Shown in pieces: positions 10,561 through 18,837 of a stretch of DNA of 64,000 bases (the first letter of the stretch is position 1; every line of letters starts with the position of its first letter). The stretch spans positions 310,001-374,000 of the forward strand of contig JABFGG010000002.1 in NCBI GenBank assembly GCA_013112575.1. The letters are read 5' to 3'. This DNA is from Chloroflexota bacterium (lineage in GTDB: Bacteria; Chloroflexota; Anaerolineae; Anaerolineales; UBA11579). The notes below the pieces were generated by a model. The model did not search any database. It worked only from the letters and a program-made list of their open reading frames with translations, and was not told the origin of the DNA. Both the position numbers and the translations under genes were made by a program.

Positions 10561-10639
10561 AGCATTCCTCTCAATGTTATTCATTTAGCATACAGTCAAA
10601 ATGTCTAAAAGTTGCGCCCAGTTAGCAATGACTTTAACC

Positions 10640-10665
10640 AAAAAGCGCACCAATAAAGGTGCGCT
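10640..10665 (-). terminator. ssrA terminator
   Basis: On the minus strand AGCGCACC-TTTATT-GGTGCGCT forms an 8-bp perfect stem (10644-10665) followed by TTTTTGG. It lies 6 nt beyond the tmRNA 3' end. Confidence 0.85.
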
Positions 10666-10670
10666 CCTCA

Positions 10671-11067
10671 GGTGGAGATGGCGGGAATCGAACCCGCGTC
10701 CGAATGATTAAGTCTCCAAACGTCTACGAGCGTAGTCGCTTGTTAGTCCTCGCCAGCAAGCCTACAATCGACCAAAGTTACTTGCTGGCCAGCCGCTGGA
10801 GCCCGAAAGCTCTGCTTAGGCACGTTTAGCGGCGTCCTGTGCCGCACTCCGGCATTGGGTCGCCGACCCTCCCTCCAGCCAGAGCGAGGAAGAAGGGGGC
10901 GTAGCTCCTGGGAGCTAGTTCGCTACTTGTAGCCTAGCTTATGCAGCCAGGGGGAGAGCAGCGTAGTCAGTGCGGTTGGCACTTAAAGGTTGCGCTGGTT
11001 TAACGAGATCGGCGCCTCTCGGCCCGCAGTTTGGGACCAGCCTCATCCGTCGAAGCCTGTCATCCCC
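10671..11067 (-). ncRNA. ssrA: Transfer-messenger RNA (tmRNA)
   Basis: Rescues stalled ribosomes by acting as both tRNA-Ala and mRNA. The 5' end is GGGGATGACAGGCTTCGACG (from 11067). The 3' tRNA-like half ends in GGTTCGATTCCCGCCATCTCC, whose last seven bases pair with the 5' GGGGATG to close the acceptor stem. The tag reading frame starts at a GCC resume codon (about 10980) and runs to TAA at 10941-10939, encoding ANRTDYAALPLAA, which ends in Ala-Ala as proteolysis tags do. The encoded 3' terminus reads ACC followed by T, so the final A of CCA is not in the genome and must be added. Length about 397 nt. It is a standard one-piece tmRNA, flanked by its own promoter and terminator. Confidence 0.96.
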
Positions 11068-11078
11068 ATAGTGAAATT

Positions 11079-11087
11079 AGTATAACA
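11079..11087 (-). promoter_or_regulatory. Extended -10 promoter of ssrA
   Basis: On the minus strand TGTTATACT gives TGn plus TATACT, ending 11 nt before the mature tmRNA 5' end. No good -35 is visible, which fits an extended -10 promoter. A short 5' precursor would be removed by RNase P. Confidence 0.6.
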
Positions 11088-11315
11088 TGGAGGCATTAAC
11101 GTTGTATCTATAGGGGGGGGTACTAGTACTTGTCTGACAACTGTGGTCGGCTTGATTGGAAATGGAATAAACAAGCACAGTACGATGCGCTTTTCGAACG
11201 GTATCTTTTGAGAGACATAAGCTCACTAGTTCAGGCACTCCTATTTGTGGAGAGGCTTGCTTAGTGATGTCAAAATGCAGTACATTACTTATAAAATATT
11301 CGGAGTCACTCAGTA

Positions 11316-12314
11316 ATGAACATCCTCTCCCATATCGGCAACACCCCCCTGCTCAAACTCAACCACGTCGTTGAATCCCCGGATGTAGAGATCTACGTCA
11401 AATGCGAATTCATGAATCCGGGTGGCAGCATCAAAGACCGTATGGCCCTCGCCATGATCGAGAGCGCAGAGAAACGCGGGGAGCTAAAACCAGGTGGCAC
11501 TATCGTCGACCAATCCACAGGCAACACCGGCCCTGCCCTCGCCTTTGTTGGCGCTGTCAAAGGCTATAATGTCCAACTGTTTCTCCCTGCCCAACTCTCC
11601 AGTACTTACAACCCCACCGACCGTATCCGTATCGCTAAACTGTATGGCTGCAATGTCACGCCCATAGACCTGGATGACCATCTCGACAATATCAACGAAC
11701 TCAATGATGTTGAACGCGCCGCCGCTTTTGTCGCCATCCGCATGAAGCAGTGTTATGACCTTCAAGAAAATGACCCCTCTGCATGGTGGGCCAACCAGTT
11801 ATGCAATGTGGACAACACCAAAGCTCACCGCGAGCAGACAGGCGTGGAGATACTGGAGCAAATGGATGGCAAGGTGGATGCCTGGGTGGCTTCTATTGGC
11901 ACCGGAGGCACACTGCTGGGTGTCGCCCAGACTTTGAAAGAGTCCAACCCAGACTTGCTTGTTTCGGGGGTAGTGCCCACCGATGACCCCCGTATCGAAT
12001 GGGTGCGTTCGCGGGCTGTCCATCAAGCCCTGGAGCATTTTGGTGCACCGCCCTTGCGCTTCCTCATTGAAGACCTTCTCGAAAGCAATGTGATGGATAA
12101 CGAAATGGTCGTCAACAATGCAGATGCCAAGAACATGGCCGACCGGCTTTGCAGGGAAGAAGGACTATTCTGTGGCATGTCTTCGGGGGCCAACGTGGTA
12201 GCAGCTATCGAGATGGCCAAGCAAATGGAACCAGGCTCAAGGATCGTCACTGTGCTCGTAGATAGGCGCGACAGGTATTTTGTTGAATATCCTGATGAAC
12301 ATTACGTGGTTTGA
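11316..12314 (+). CDS. Cysteine synthase / cystathionine beta-synthase family PLP enzyme
   Basis: 332-aa fold-type II PLP enzyme. The N-terminus IGNTPLLKL is the classic family opening, and the Schiff-base lysine is in GGSIKDR (Lys40). The substrate loop usually reads TSGNTG; here it is DQSTGNTG, so the serine and threonine are shuffled, which may change substrate choice. The phosphate-binding loop GTGGT lies near residue 195. The C-terminus VDRRDRYFVEYPDEH is like CysK/CysM-type proteins. Such enzymes make cysteine from O-acetylserine or perform beta-replacement/elimination on related amino acids. No cys or met genes adjoin, so the true reaction is open. The start is preceded by CGGAG 11 nt upstream. 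Confidence 0.85.
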   Translation: MNILSHIGNTPLLKLNHVVESPDVEIYVKCEFMNPGGSIKDRMALAMIESAEKRGELKPGGTIVDQSTGNTGPALAFVGAVKGYNVQLFLPAQLSSTYNPTDRIRIAKLYGCNVTPIDLDDHLDNINELNDVERAAAFVAIRMKQCYDLQENDPSAWWANQLCNVDNTKAHREQTGVEILEQMDGKVDAWVASIGTGGTLLGVAQTLKESNPDLLVSGVVPTDDPRIEWVRSRAVHQALEHFGAPPLRFLIEDLLESNVMDNEMVVNNADAKNMADRLCREEGLFCGMSSGANVVAAIEMAKQMEPGSRIVTVLVDRRDRYFVEYPDEHYVV

Positions 12315-12371
12315 TAAGAGCCTTTTTTAATCTAAGATGTATTTACAGTTTATTTAGGGAGGTAGATTAGT

Positions 12372-13226
12372 ATGGCAGCCGAGGAATATTACCCAGGTGT
12401 GCATTTTGGCGCTGGTGGATATTTTGAGCTTAAATTGCATAATTGCAGAACTTGGAGAAATACCGCGATTCTTGCCCAGGCATTTTTGAAGATGCAAAAA
12501 CAATTAGGATTGATTGCCCTTGATCCTTATCTTGGCACAATCACCAATGAAAATGGTGAGAAAACTCGTAAGATCATTGATGTGGTGGATTTTTTGGGTT
12601 TTTGTGAAGAAAACCTTCGACAGGGACCTGGTGATTGGGATGACAACTATTATCCAATGAACGTGAGTGAAAAATTACGGATGTGGTTCAGACCCTCATT
12701 TGTTGGTAGCAAAGAAAAGGTTATTGGACGGAGCAACCATCTTCTCATTTCTATGCACGCCGGCAGATTTGGGAATGATTTTAATCAGATCAAGTTCAGA
12801 ACAGAACTGGCTGAAGTTCATGGCGCGAGGCCAGATGTCAAGGAAAGTATTGAAAAGGTTGCACAATTATATGTCCAGATGGCAAGAGGACTATTGCCTG
12901 TTCTGAATCCTGAGTATATCTGGATTACCGAAGATGATGAATACTATCCAAATGTGAGCGCCAAAGATGTGTTGGATCGCAAAATCCCCATCATATATTG
13001 GGCCAACTATTTTTCCAATGATTTCTTGACAAAGACAGCCAGGCGCATATTCCTTGAAGCGCCCGTGGGCATTGTCGAAGACTTGCAAACCGGTATCTGG
13101 TTTCAGCTACGTGAAGATTTTGAGAAGGTTACTTATCAAGAGGTCATCCAAATTGAGGAAGCTATCGTAGAGCATTTCTCCTCCCTTGGAACCCTGGGTA
13201 TCCAATGGAGGTTTTTTATCCCTTAG
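12372..13226 (+). CDS. Protein of unknown function (284 aa)
   Basis: I do not recognise the family. The ATG at 12372 is supported by GGGAGG (12358-12363). The protein is soluble, with many aromatic and acidic residues (EEYYPGVHFGAGGYFELKLHNCRTW at the N-terminus, DDEYYPN, GDWDDNYYP). No signal peptide or membrane helix is seen. Composition is more AT-rich than the flanking genes. Immediately downstream is another small unknown gene. A pair of small acidic soluble proteins without relatives nearby resembles polymorphic-toxin immunity genes, but no toxin is present, so that is speculation. The pair may be acquired DNA. Confidence 0.7.
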   Translation: MAAEEYYPGVHFGAGGYFELKLHNCRTWRNTAILAQAFLKMQKQLGLIALDPYLGTITNENGEKTRKIIDVVDFLGFCEENLRQGPGDWDDNYYPMNVSEKLRMWFRPSFVGSKEKVIGRSNHLLISMHAGRFGNDFNQIKFRTELAEVHGARPDVKESIEKVAQLYVQMARGLLPVLNPEYIWITEDDEYYPNVSAKDVLDRKIPIIYWANYFSNDFLTKTARRIFLEAPVGIVEDLQTGIWFQLREDFEKVTYQEVIQIEEAIVEHFSSLGTLGIQWRFFIP

Positions 13227-13228
13227 CT

Positions 13229-13693
13229 ATGGGCTTTTCCTTTGTTGTAGTTCCAGTTTCGAAAGATCCAGGTTTTTTAGAGTGGATAGAAGATTGGGGG
13301 TTATCCCTGCCGTACTATGAAAGAGAAAGTCGTAACCCTACACCTAATGAGGTGCGCAAGGTGCTGAATAAACTGGATGGAATTACTGAGAATTTCCGCG
13401 TGGATGATAAAACCTGGGGAGCGTACATAGAAGATTCTAATGGTCAAAGAATGGCTTACATTAATTGTGACGATTTCCAAGGTGATGAAAACGAGCCTTC
13501 TAGACTCTCGTTTGATGGTGATAGCAATGCACTGTTCTGTCTTCGAGTTGTGCAACAATTGACCAATGTGTGCGGCCCTCTTGCTATGGTTATTACTACT
13601 GGTAGTGGAGATCCTGTAATAATTACCCCAGATACTTCACCAGAAGATGCTTTTAATACTTGGGAAGAAACAGAAAGAAGAGGTAGAAAATGA
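13229..13693 (+). CDS. Protein of unknown function (154 aa)
   Basis: The frame is open from ATG 13205, which would overlap the preceding gene by 22 nt. I prefer ATG 13229, giving MGFSFVVVPVSKDPGF, a natural first strand, two nt after the previous stop; GGAGG at 13207-13211 is rather far from it, so the start is uncertain. The protein is soluble and acidic, mixed alpha/beta, ending in a charged tail (WEETERRGRK). No family recognised. Spacing makes it co-transcribed with and probably translationally coupled to the 284-aa gene upstream. AT-rich like its partner. Confidence 0.65.
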   Translation: MGFSFVVVPVSKDPGFLEWIEDWGLSLPYYERESRNPTPNEVRKVLNKLDGITENFRVDDKTWGAYIEDSNGQRMAYINCDDFQGDENEPSRLSFDGDSNALFCLRVVQQLTNVCGPLAMVITTGSGDPVIITPDTSPEDAFNTWEETERRGRK

Positions 13694-13720
13694 TTTGGGT
13701 ATTATCTGGCTTGCGACTTA

Positions 13721-14608
13721 TTATTCTTTAGAAACTAACAGCTCTACCCCTATCCTATCCTCATCTCTCACTAACACACTCTCCTTATAACCATACCCTT
13801 TTCTCCCCTCAACCTCATAGCCATTCGTTTCCAACCGATCCTGCGCTGCTTGCCAGCTTGTTTCATCCGGGAACTGGTACGCGTAGCTGCGCAATCCCAC
13901 CGCATTGGCGGGTGCTGGCTCTCCACCGCGGCTGTTCCAGGTATTGGCTCCCAGGTGATGGTGGTAACCGCCGGCAGCCATGAACAAGGCTCCCGGATAA
14001 CTGCGTGTCATCACGTCCAGCCCCAAGCTCTTATGGTAGAAGCGTTCGGCTTTCTCAATATCGGATACCTGCAAATGCACATGCCCGATGTCGGTTTTGG
14101 GGTCGATAGCATAGCTGCCATTCCGCTGGTCGGCTTGCTCTATCAGATCTTGCAAGTCCAGTGGCAAAGTTGCCATCTCAATGCCTTCATTGACCATTTT
14201 CCAGGTATCGCGTGGCCTGTCCCAGTACAACTCGATACCTAGGCCATCCGGGTCCGGCAGATATATGGCTTCACTCACCAGATGGTCTGATGCCCCTTGT
14301 AAGGGCCAGTTATTCTCCACCAAGTTTAACAACGCATTCGCCAGTGCAGCCCTTGATGGAAAACGGATGGCTACGTGGAACAGTCCTGCATTCTGTCTCA
14401 CTTGCGGCACGGCATCTTCGATTTCCGTAAGGATAATGTGGTAAGGGGGTTCGCCTGTGGCAGACAGAAAAGCAGTATCACCCTCGCGCTTGACCTCATG
14501 CAAACCCAATAGCCCGCTATAAAAAGTAAGCGCACGTTCCAGATTAGACACCTGGAGATGCACGTGCGCGATCTTTACTTCGTTTGGTAATTTTAGTTTA
14601 TCTGTCAA
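13721..14608 (-). CDS. Two-domain VOC (glyoxalase / extradiol dioxygenase) protein, CatE-like
   Basis: 295 aa with two vicinal-oxygen-chelate modules: VKIAHVHLQVSNLERALTFY at residue ~10 and DIGHVHLQVSDIEKAERFY near 165. Each has the His that starts a metal site, and later Glu ligands (GIELYWDRP, GVELLVSKE). The arrangement equals Bacillus CatE-type proteins, annotated as catechol-2,3-dioxygenase-like metal enzymes. It is the last gene of a unit arsR-arsM-methyltransferase-VOC, with 3 nt to the gene before it. VOC proteins in arsenic operons can be ArsI C-As lyases, but the tandem cysteines of ArsI are absent here, so that role is not supported. The substrate is unknown. Confidence 0.85.
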   Translation of the reverse strand: MTDKLKLPNEVKIAHVHLQVSNLERALTFYSGLLGLHEVKREGDTAFLSATGEPPYHIILTEIEDAVPQVRQNAGLFHVAIRFPSRAALANALLNLVENNWPLQGASDHLVSEAIYLPDPDGLGIELYWDRPRDTWKMVNEGIEMATLPLDLQDLIEQADQRNGSYAIDPKTDIGHVHLQVSDIEKAERFYHKSLGLDVMTRSYPGALFMAAGGYHHHLGANTWNSRGGEPAPANAVGLRSYAYQFPDETSWQAAQDRLETNGYEVEGRKGYGYKESVLVRDEDRIGVELLVSKE

Positions 14609-14611
14609 TTA

Positions 14612-15241
14612 TTAGCTCTTTACTCCGATGGCTACAAAAACGTCCAGCTTGACATCCGTATTACTGGGCGAGGTGCAATCACAGGTGCCTTCGGCGCAAT
14701 CAATTGTAATGCTTAATCCACTGGCCTCGAACCAATTAATGATGTCCTCACGTTCGAAACCCAGCCAGCGATCGGCCATCTCCTCTCGCATCCACTCCTG
14801 CTCATGTGTGTCCAGGTCCGTGATCACCAGCTTGCCGCCCGGCTTCAGTATGCGGGCCATTTCCTGGATGGCCGCCTGTGGGTCCGGGGCATGGTGCAGG
14901 TACATGTTGGCAAAGGCAGCATCGAAGCTGTTGTCTTGCGCGTCCAGCTTCTGCCCCTCGGCCTGCCGGAATGAGATTTGATCCTGACTGGCGAACTTCT
15001 CCCTAGCCACCTTCAACATATCGGGGCTTTCATCAAAACCTACGATTTTGGCCCCAGTCTTAACTAGACCCTCCACCACGAAACCTGTCCCAGTGCCGAT
15101 ATCGGCATAGCGCGCTTCCGGTGTGGGGTCGAGTTGTGCATCGGCGATGGCCGCGTCGCGCATCTCTGGGGTGAAGAAACTGGAACGTATCTCGTCCCAA
15201 TCATCGGCCACTTCTTCAAAATACTTGATCGATTCGCTCAT
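14612..15241 (-). CDS. Class I SAM-dependent methyltransferase
   Basis: 209 aa, Methyltransf_11-like. Motif I is DIGTGTGFVVEGL near residue 46, with the acidic loop GFDESPDML, motif II/III around NMYLHHAPDPQAAI and MARILKPGGKLVITDLDTH. The C-terminal part has CAEGTCDCTSP, three cysteines close together, which is unusual for this superfamily and might bind a soft metal or metalloid. It lies 10 nt after arsM and 3 nt before the VOC gene, so it is in the arsenic operon. It may act on an arsenic species or on a quinone-like small molecule; neither is proven. Confidence 0.85.
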   Translation of the reverse strand: MSESIKYFEEVADDWDEIRSSFFTPEMRDAAIADAQLDPTPEARYADIGTGTGFVVEGLVKTGAKIVGFDESPDMLKVAREKFASQDQISFRQAEGQKLDAQDNSFDAAFANMYLHHAPDPQAAIQEMARILKPGGKLVITDLDTHEQEWMREEMADRWLGFEREDIINWFEASGLSITIDCAEGTCDCTSPSNTDVKLDVFVAIGVKS

Positions 15242-15251
15242 ACATTGCTCC

Positions 15252-16001
15252 TTATCCTTCTGAGGGTTTGCGCGCTGAGATCAGCGCCGAGAATAAAATG
15301 CCGCTGGGCATTTCATCTAACAGATCGTTGGCTTCGTTCTTGGCTTTGACCGAAACATCTACAAAGCCCGCTGCTTCCAGTCCGCCCGCGAATTCTTCGG
15401 CGGGCAAAGCCCCGGCTGCACATGCGCTCCAGGCGATAGCATCATTTTTTATCGACTCGGGCAATTCTCCCTGGCTGACGATATCCGATACTGCCACGCG
15501 TCCACCGGGTTTTAGCGTGCGGTAGATTTCGTTGAACACCTGCGATTTGTCTGGAGAGAGGTTGATCACACAGTTTGAGATCACCACGTCCACACTGTTG
15601 TCTTCTACGGGTAGGTCTTCAAGGTATCCTTCTCGAAAATCGACATTGCTTACTTCCATGCGTTTGGCAGCATCGCGTGCTTTCTGCAGCATATCTGGTG
15701 TCATGTCGACCCCAATCACACTACCTGTTTCACCAACTTCCTTGGCCGCCAGGAAGCAATCCAGCCCGCCGCCGGAACCCAGATCTAGCACCGTTTCGCC
15801 AGCTTGCAGTTCACTGAAAGTAATCGGGTCACCACAACCTAAAGAGAAGTTGGCCACGTCGGCTGGTAATTCTCCTAGCTGTAAAAGGTTGTAATCAGTT
15901 TGGCGTGGTTCACCGCTGCCGCAACAGGAGTCTGAATTCCTGGCACGTTCCGCATAAAAATCCTGGACATCGGCATGTACGTTTTCTTTTGTTTTAGTCA
16001 T
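15252..16001 (-). CDS. arsM: Arsenite S-adenosylmethionine methyltransferase
   Basis: Methylates trivalent arsenic in the cytoplasm to volatile or less retained methylarsenicals. 249 aa. SAM motif DLGSGGGLDCFLAA is followed by GVDMTPDML. The arsenic-binding cysteines expected for ArsM are visible: a Cys pair near the N-terminus (DSCCGSG), NFSLGCGDP, SNCVINLSPDK and WSACAAGAL. The C-terminus lies within the Methyltransf core with no extra domain. AAAGGAAAG precedes the ATG at 16001, and an operator-like sequence shared with arsR lies immediately upstream (16015-16032). Two genes follow in the same direction within 10 nt each. Confidence 0.93.
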   Translation of the reverse strand: MTKTKENVHADVQDFYAERARNSDSCCGSGEPRQTDYNLLQLGELPADVANFSLGCGDPITFSELQAGETVLDLGSGGGLDCFLAAKEVGETGSVIGVDMTPDMLQKARDAAKRMEVSNVDFREGYLEDLPVEDNSVDVVISNCVINLSPDKSQVFNEIYRTLKPGGRVAVSDIVSQGELPESIKNDAIAWSACAAGALPAEEFAGGLEAAGFVDVSVKAKNEANDLLDEMPSGILFSALISARKPSEG

Positions 16002-16014
16002 TGTTCTTTCCTTT

Positions 16015-16032
16015 ATATAGATGATTGTCGAT
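16015..16032 (-). promoter_or_regulatory. Candidate ArsR operator upstream of arsM
   Basis: The 18-mer on the minus strand is ATCGACAATCATCTATAT. It matches 15 of 18 positions with the sequence over the arsR start (16373-16390). It sits between arsR and the arsM ribosome site, so ArsR could control arsM separately from its own gene. Confidence 0.5.
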
Positions 16033-16056
16033 ATATCTTGTCAAAAAAAGGCGAAT

Positions 16057-16374
16057 TTAGCTTGTCGCCTCTTTTACAGCTTCTGCCGCCCCTGTCTCAG
16101 GTGCAAATACCTGCATCAATTGGCCGCAGCAGGAAACAACACGTTGTTGGTTAAGGGTATAGAAGGTGTGTTTGCCTTCGCTGCGCGTGTTTACCAGACC
16201 CGCATCGCGCAGGATCGCCAGATGGTGTGAGACGGTTGGTTGGCTTACACCCACTTCTTCCACGATCTCACCTACGTTCAGCCAGCGACAGCAGGTCAGT
16301 TCCATGATCTCCTGCCGAGTTGGGTCGGCCAAGGCTTTGGCAAAATTTACGGAATTTAAACTCTCATTAGTCAT
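16057..16374 (-). CDS. arsR: ArsR family transcriptional repressor
   Basis: 105-aa winged-helix repressor. The core reads ALADPTRQEIM (residues ~14-24), the recognition helix VSQPTVSHHLAIL and the wing RSEGKHTFYTLN. Two cysteine pairs are present: LTCCRW in the helix that carries metal-site cysteines in classical ArsR, and VVSCCGQL in the C-terminal helix. Either pair could sense trivalent arsenic or antimony. It is divergent from the upstream phosphoesterase gene and heads the unit with arsM, a methyltransferase and a VOC gene. An operator-like 18-mer overlaps its start codon, which suggests autorepression. Confidence 0.93.
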   Translation of the reverse strand: MTNESLNSVNFAKALADPTRQEIMELTCCRWLNVGEIVEEVGVSQPTVSHHLAILRDAGLVNTRSEGKHTFYTLNQQRVVSCCGQLMQVFAPETGAAEAVKEATS

Positions 16375-16390
16375 ATAGATGTCTTTCGAT
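16373..16390 (-). promoter_or_regulatory. Candidate ArsR operator over the arsR start
   Basis: The minus-strand 18-mer ATCGAAAGACATCTATAT differs at three positions from the copy ahead of arsM. It overlaps the arsR start codon (16374-16372), so binding here would block early elongation or initiation. Confidence 0.5.
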
Positions 16391-16454
16391 GTGTATGATA
16401 GTTCACTTTTTCTGATTTGTCAAACGCCGACCATAGTAAAATTGCTTAACTCCG

Positions 16455-17099
16455 ATGAAGATCCTTGCCCTCAGCGACAAAACTATTGATTTCATTTATT
16501 CCCCGACCGTAGGCGAGCGCTTTACAGATATTGATTGGGTTATTAGCTGCGGCGATTTGCCCTACTACTACGTGGAATATGTTTTGGATGCTCTCAACGT
16601 TCCTACCTTCTTTGTGCGTGGTAATCACGCCAGCGTCATTGAATACAGTAACCGCGGCAACCGCACAGCCCCTATGGGTGCGGTCGATTTGCACACACAG
16701 GTCACTAACTTTAGGGGTGTTTTAATGGCGGGCATTGAGGGTTCGGTACGTTATCGGCAGGGACCTTTTATGTACACGCAGACCGACATGTGGTGGACAG
16801 TGATTTCTATGATTCCCCGCCTTTTGGTCAACCGACTTATGTATGGTCGTTACCTGGATCTGCTGATTACTCATGCTCCTCCATGGGGTATTCACGACAA
16901 AGATGATATCGCCCACCAGGGCTTCAAAGCCATCCGCTGGTTGCTTGAGGTATTCAAACCGAAGTACCATATACATGGGCACATTCATCTATACAATAAC
17001 GACCCGATACGCCGCACGAACTTTGGCGAAACCGAAGTGATCAACATCTACGGCTATCGCGAGCTTGATTTGGATTTACCAGTAAAGAAACCACGGTAG
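16455..17099 (+). CDS. Calcineurin-like metallophosphoesterase family protein
   Basis: 214 aa. Motifs present in order: LSDK (position of the usual D-x-H, here D-x-K), SCGDLPYYY (GD), VRGNHAS (GNH), THAPPWGIHD and HIHGHIHLY (GHxH). The first metal-site histidine of D-x-H is therefore replaced, so binuclear metal binding may be altered even though the other ligands are intact. Family members hydrolyse phosphoesters. The gene is followed after 10 nt by the first ParB-like/Usp fusion gene, so the three genes from 16455 to 20567 look like one operon. Divergent from arsR. Confidence 0.85.
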   Translation: MKILALSDKTIDFIYSPTVGERFTDIDWVISCGDLPYYYVEYVLDALNVPTFFVRGNHASVIEYSNRGNRTAPMGAVDLHTQVTNFRGVLMAGIEGSVRYRQGPFMYTQTDMWWTVISMIPRLLVNRLMYGRYLDLLITHAPPWGIHDKDDIAHQGFKAIRWLLEVFKPKYHIHGHIHLYNNDPIRRTNFGETEVINIYGYRELDLDLPVKKPR

Positions 17100-17109
17100 C
17101 GTTTAGGTC

Positions 17110-18837
17110 ATGTTAAAACCCACACTTACTTCTGCAATCAACGATTTTCATGAGGCCCGACGTAAAGCTTCCCTGAGCGATCTAATGCGCCGTATCACTG
17201 GTCGTCCCTCCGAACTGCTGCCTTTCGATGAGGTCAGTCAATACGTACGTGTCCGCGGGACACGCTTGCGAGAATTGAAAGATATTCCCCTGGATGCTAT
17301 TGCTGGCAGTGTTGGCCGTTACGAGGACTTTAACCGAGAATTCCTGCCTCTTCAGGTCAGTGATGCTTCCCGTTGGGCTGGTGTTAAAAAAGCCGTTGAG
17401 GCTCAGGGCCTGCCGCCTATTGAAGTTTATAAACTCGACCAGGTTTTCTTCGTCGTGGATGGCAATCACCGGGTCTCGATTGCTCGCGATATGGGCTCGA
17501 CCCACATTGAAGCCTACGTTACGGAATTCGACGTAGATGTCTCCGTTGGCCCGGAGGATGACCTCGAAGATATCGTCCTTAGAGCTGAATTGGCTAATTT
17601 TATTGAGGACACGGGACTGGACCAGCATCGCCCCCAATACGATTTTTATACAACCTCGGCTGGCCGCTTCCGTCAATTGCGTGACCACATAAATGTACAT
17701 CGCTATTATCTTGGGCTGGAATTAGGCCGGGAGCCTTCTCAAGAAGAGGCTGTTCTTTCCTGGGTAGATCGCGTCTATGGTCCCATGCTCGAGCTTATCC
17801 GTGAAAATGGCCTTTTGCGAGATTTCCCTGAACGTACGGAAACTGATCTTTATTTATGGATCATGAAGCATCGTGGTGAGTTGACCCAGGAATTGGGCTG
17901 GGACATTGAACCTACCCGCGCGGCTCAGAATCTGGCGGCGCGCTTTAGTGCCACGCCGCGCCGGGTAATTTCCCGCGTGCGCAACCGCCTCTTAGACTTG
18001 GTGACCCCTGACGAATTGGAGGGTGGACCTCCCCCGGGTCAGTGGCGTAACGAAACTTTTGCCCCACGTCGTCAAGACCGTCTAACCACATCTATCCTGG
18101 TTCCCTTGCGTGGTTGGGATCAAAATTGGTTGGCTCTTGATCAGGCTATTACCGTCGCCCAGCGTGAGAACGCAACGGTACGTGGCCTTTACGTTGTTCA
18201 TTCCCCAGATGACCTGGAAAGTGATGAAGTCAGACAAATTCGCGATGGTTTTGAATGGCGCATTAACGAACGCGGCGTTCGGGGCAAGTTGGCAGTTACT
18301 TCAGGCAATATCACTGACATCATCGTGGACCGCGCTACCTGGAACGAACTGATCGTTATGCATATGCATTACCCGCCACCTACACAACCCATCGCTCGTC
18401 TGCGTTCTGGTATTCGTCACATTATGCAACGTAGTAGCCGGCCTGTACTTGCCGTGCCCGACGCAAGTGACTTGCAACGCCCTATGCTGGCCTATGACGG
18501 CAGCCCTAAGGCCCAGGAAGCCCTTTATCTCTCAGCCTATCTCATAGAACGTTGGGGTATTGACCTGCTGGTGGTCAGTGTTGATGAAGGCAGGGGTAAA
18601 CCTTGGGAACAATGCGACCACGCTAAAGCCTATCTGGAAGAACGTGGTCTATCGGCTTCTTATCATTGTGGACTGGGTAAAGCTGGTGATGTTCTGTTGA
18701 AGACTGCCCGCGAAGATAATCGCGATTCCATCATCATTGGTGGTTATGCTTACAATCCCTTTTTAGGCGTTTTGTTGGGCAGCACTGTTGATCACATCCT
18801 GCGCGAATTTAAGCAGCCTGTGTTGGTGACACGCTAG
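17110..18837 (+). CDS. ParB-like N-terminal / tandem universal-stress-protein fusion, copy 1
   Basis: 575 aa. The N-terminal ~140 residues have IPLDAIAGSVGRYEDF and a ParB/sulfiredoxin-type core VVDGNHRVSIARDMG (residues 117-121 DGNHR), as in ParB-like nucleotide-binding folds. A helical middle region (~150-320) follows. The C-terminus carries two Usp domains (about residues 320-455 and 458-575): ILVPLRGWD opens the first, LAYDGSPKAQEAL the second, which ends in a nucleotide-site stretch GGYAYNPFLG...GSTVDHIL. Usp domains often bind ATP. The product is cytoplasmic. Its stop overlaps the GTG start of a paralogue of the same architecture by 1 nt. Role unknown; a stress-linked CTP/ATP-binding sensor is a guess. 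Confidence 0.85.
   Translation: MLKPTLTSAINDFHEARRKASLSDLMRRITGRPSELLPFDEVSQYVRVRGTRLRELKDIPLDAIAGSVGRYEDFNREFLPLQVSDASRWAGVKKAVEAQGLPPIEVYKLDQVFFVVDGNHRVSIARDMGSTHIEAYVTEFDVDVSVGPEDDLEDIVLRAELANFIEDTGLDQHRPQYDFYTTSAGRFRQLRDHINVHRYYLGLELGREPSQEEAVLSWVDRVYGPMLELIRENGLLRDFPERTETDLYLWIMKHRGELTQELGWDIEPTRAAQNLAARFSATPRRVISRVRNRLLDLVTPDELEGGPPPGQWRNETFAPRRQDRLTTSILVPLRGWDQNWLALDQAITVAQRENATVRGLYVVHSPDDLESDEVRQIRDGFEWRINERGVRGKLAVTSGNITDIIVDRATWNELIVMHMHYPPPTQPIARLRSGIRHIMQRSSRPVLAVPDASDLQRPMLAYDGSPKAQEALYLSAYLIERWGIDLLVVSVDEGRGKPWEQCDHAKAYLEERGLSASYHCGLGKAGDVLLKTAREDNRDSIIIGGYAYNPFLGVLLGSTVDHILREFKQPVLVTR

Noticed and set aside
13721..14608. VOC protein as ArsI C-As lyase
   Set aside because: The tandem cysteines that bind trivalent organoarsenicals in ArsI are missing, and it has two VOC modules like CatE.
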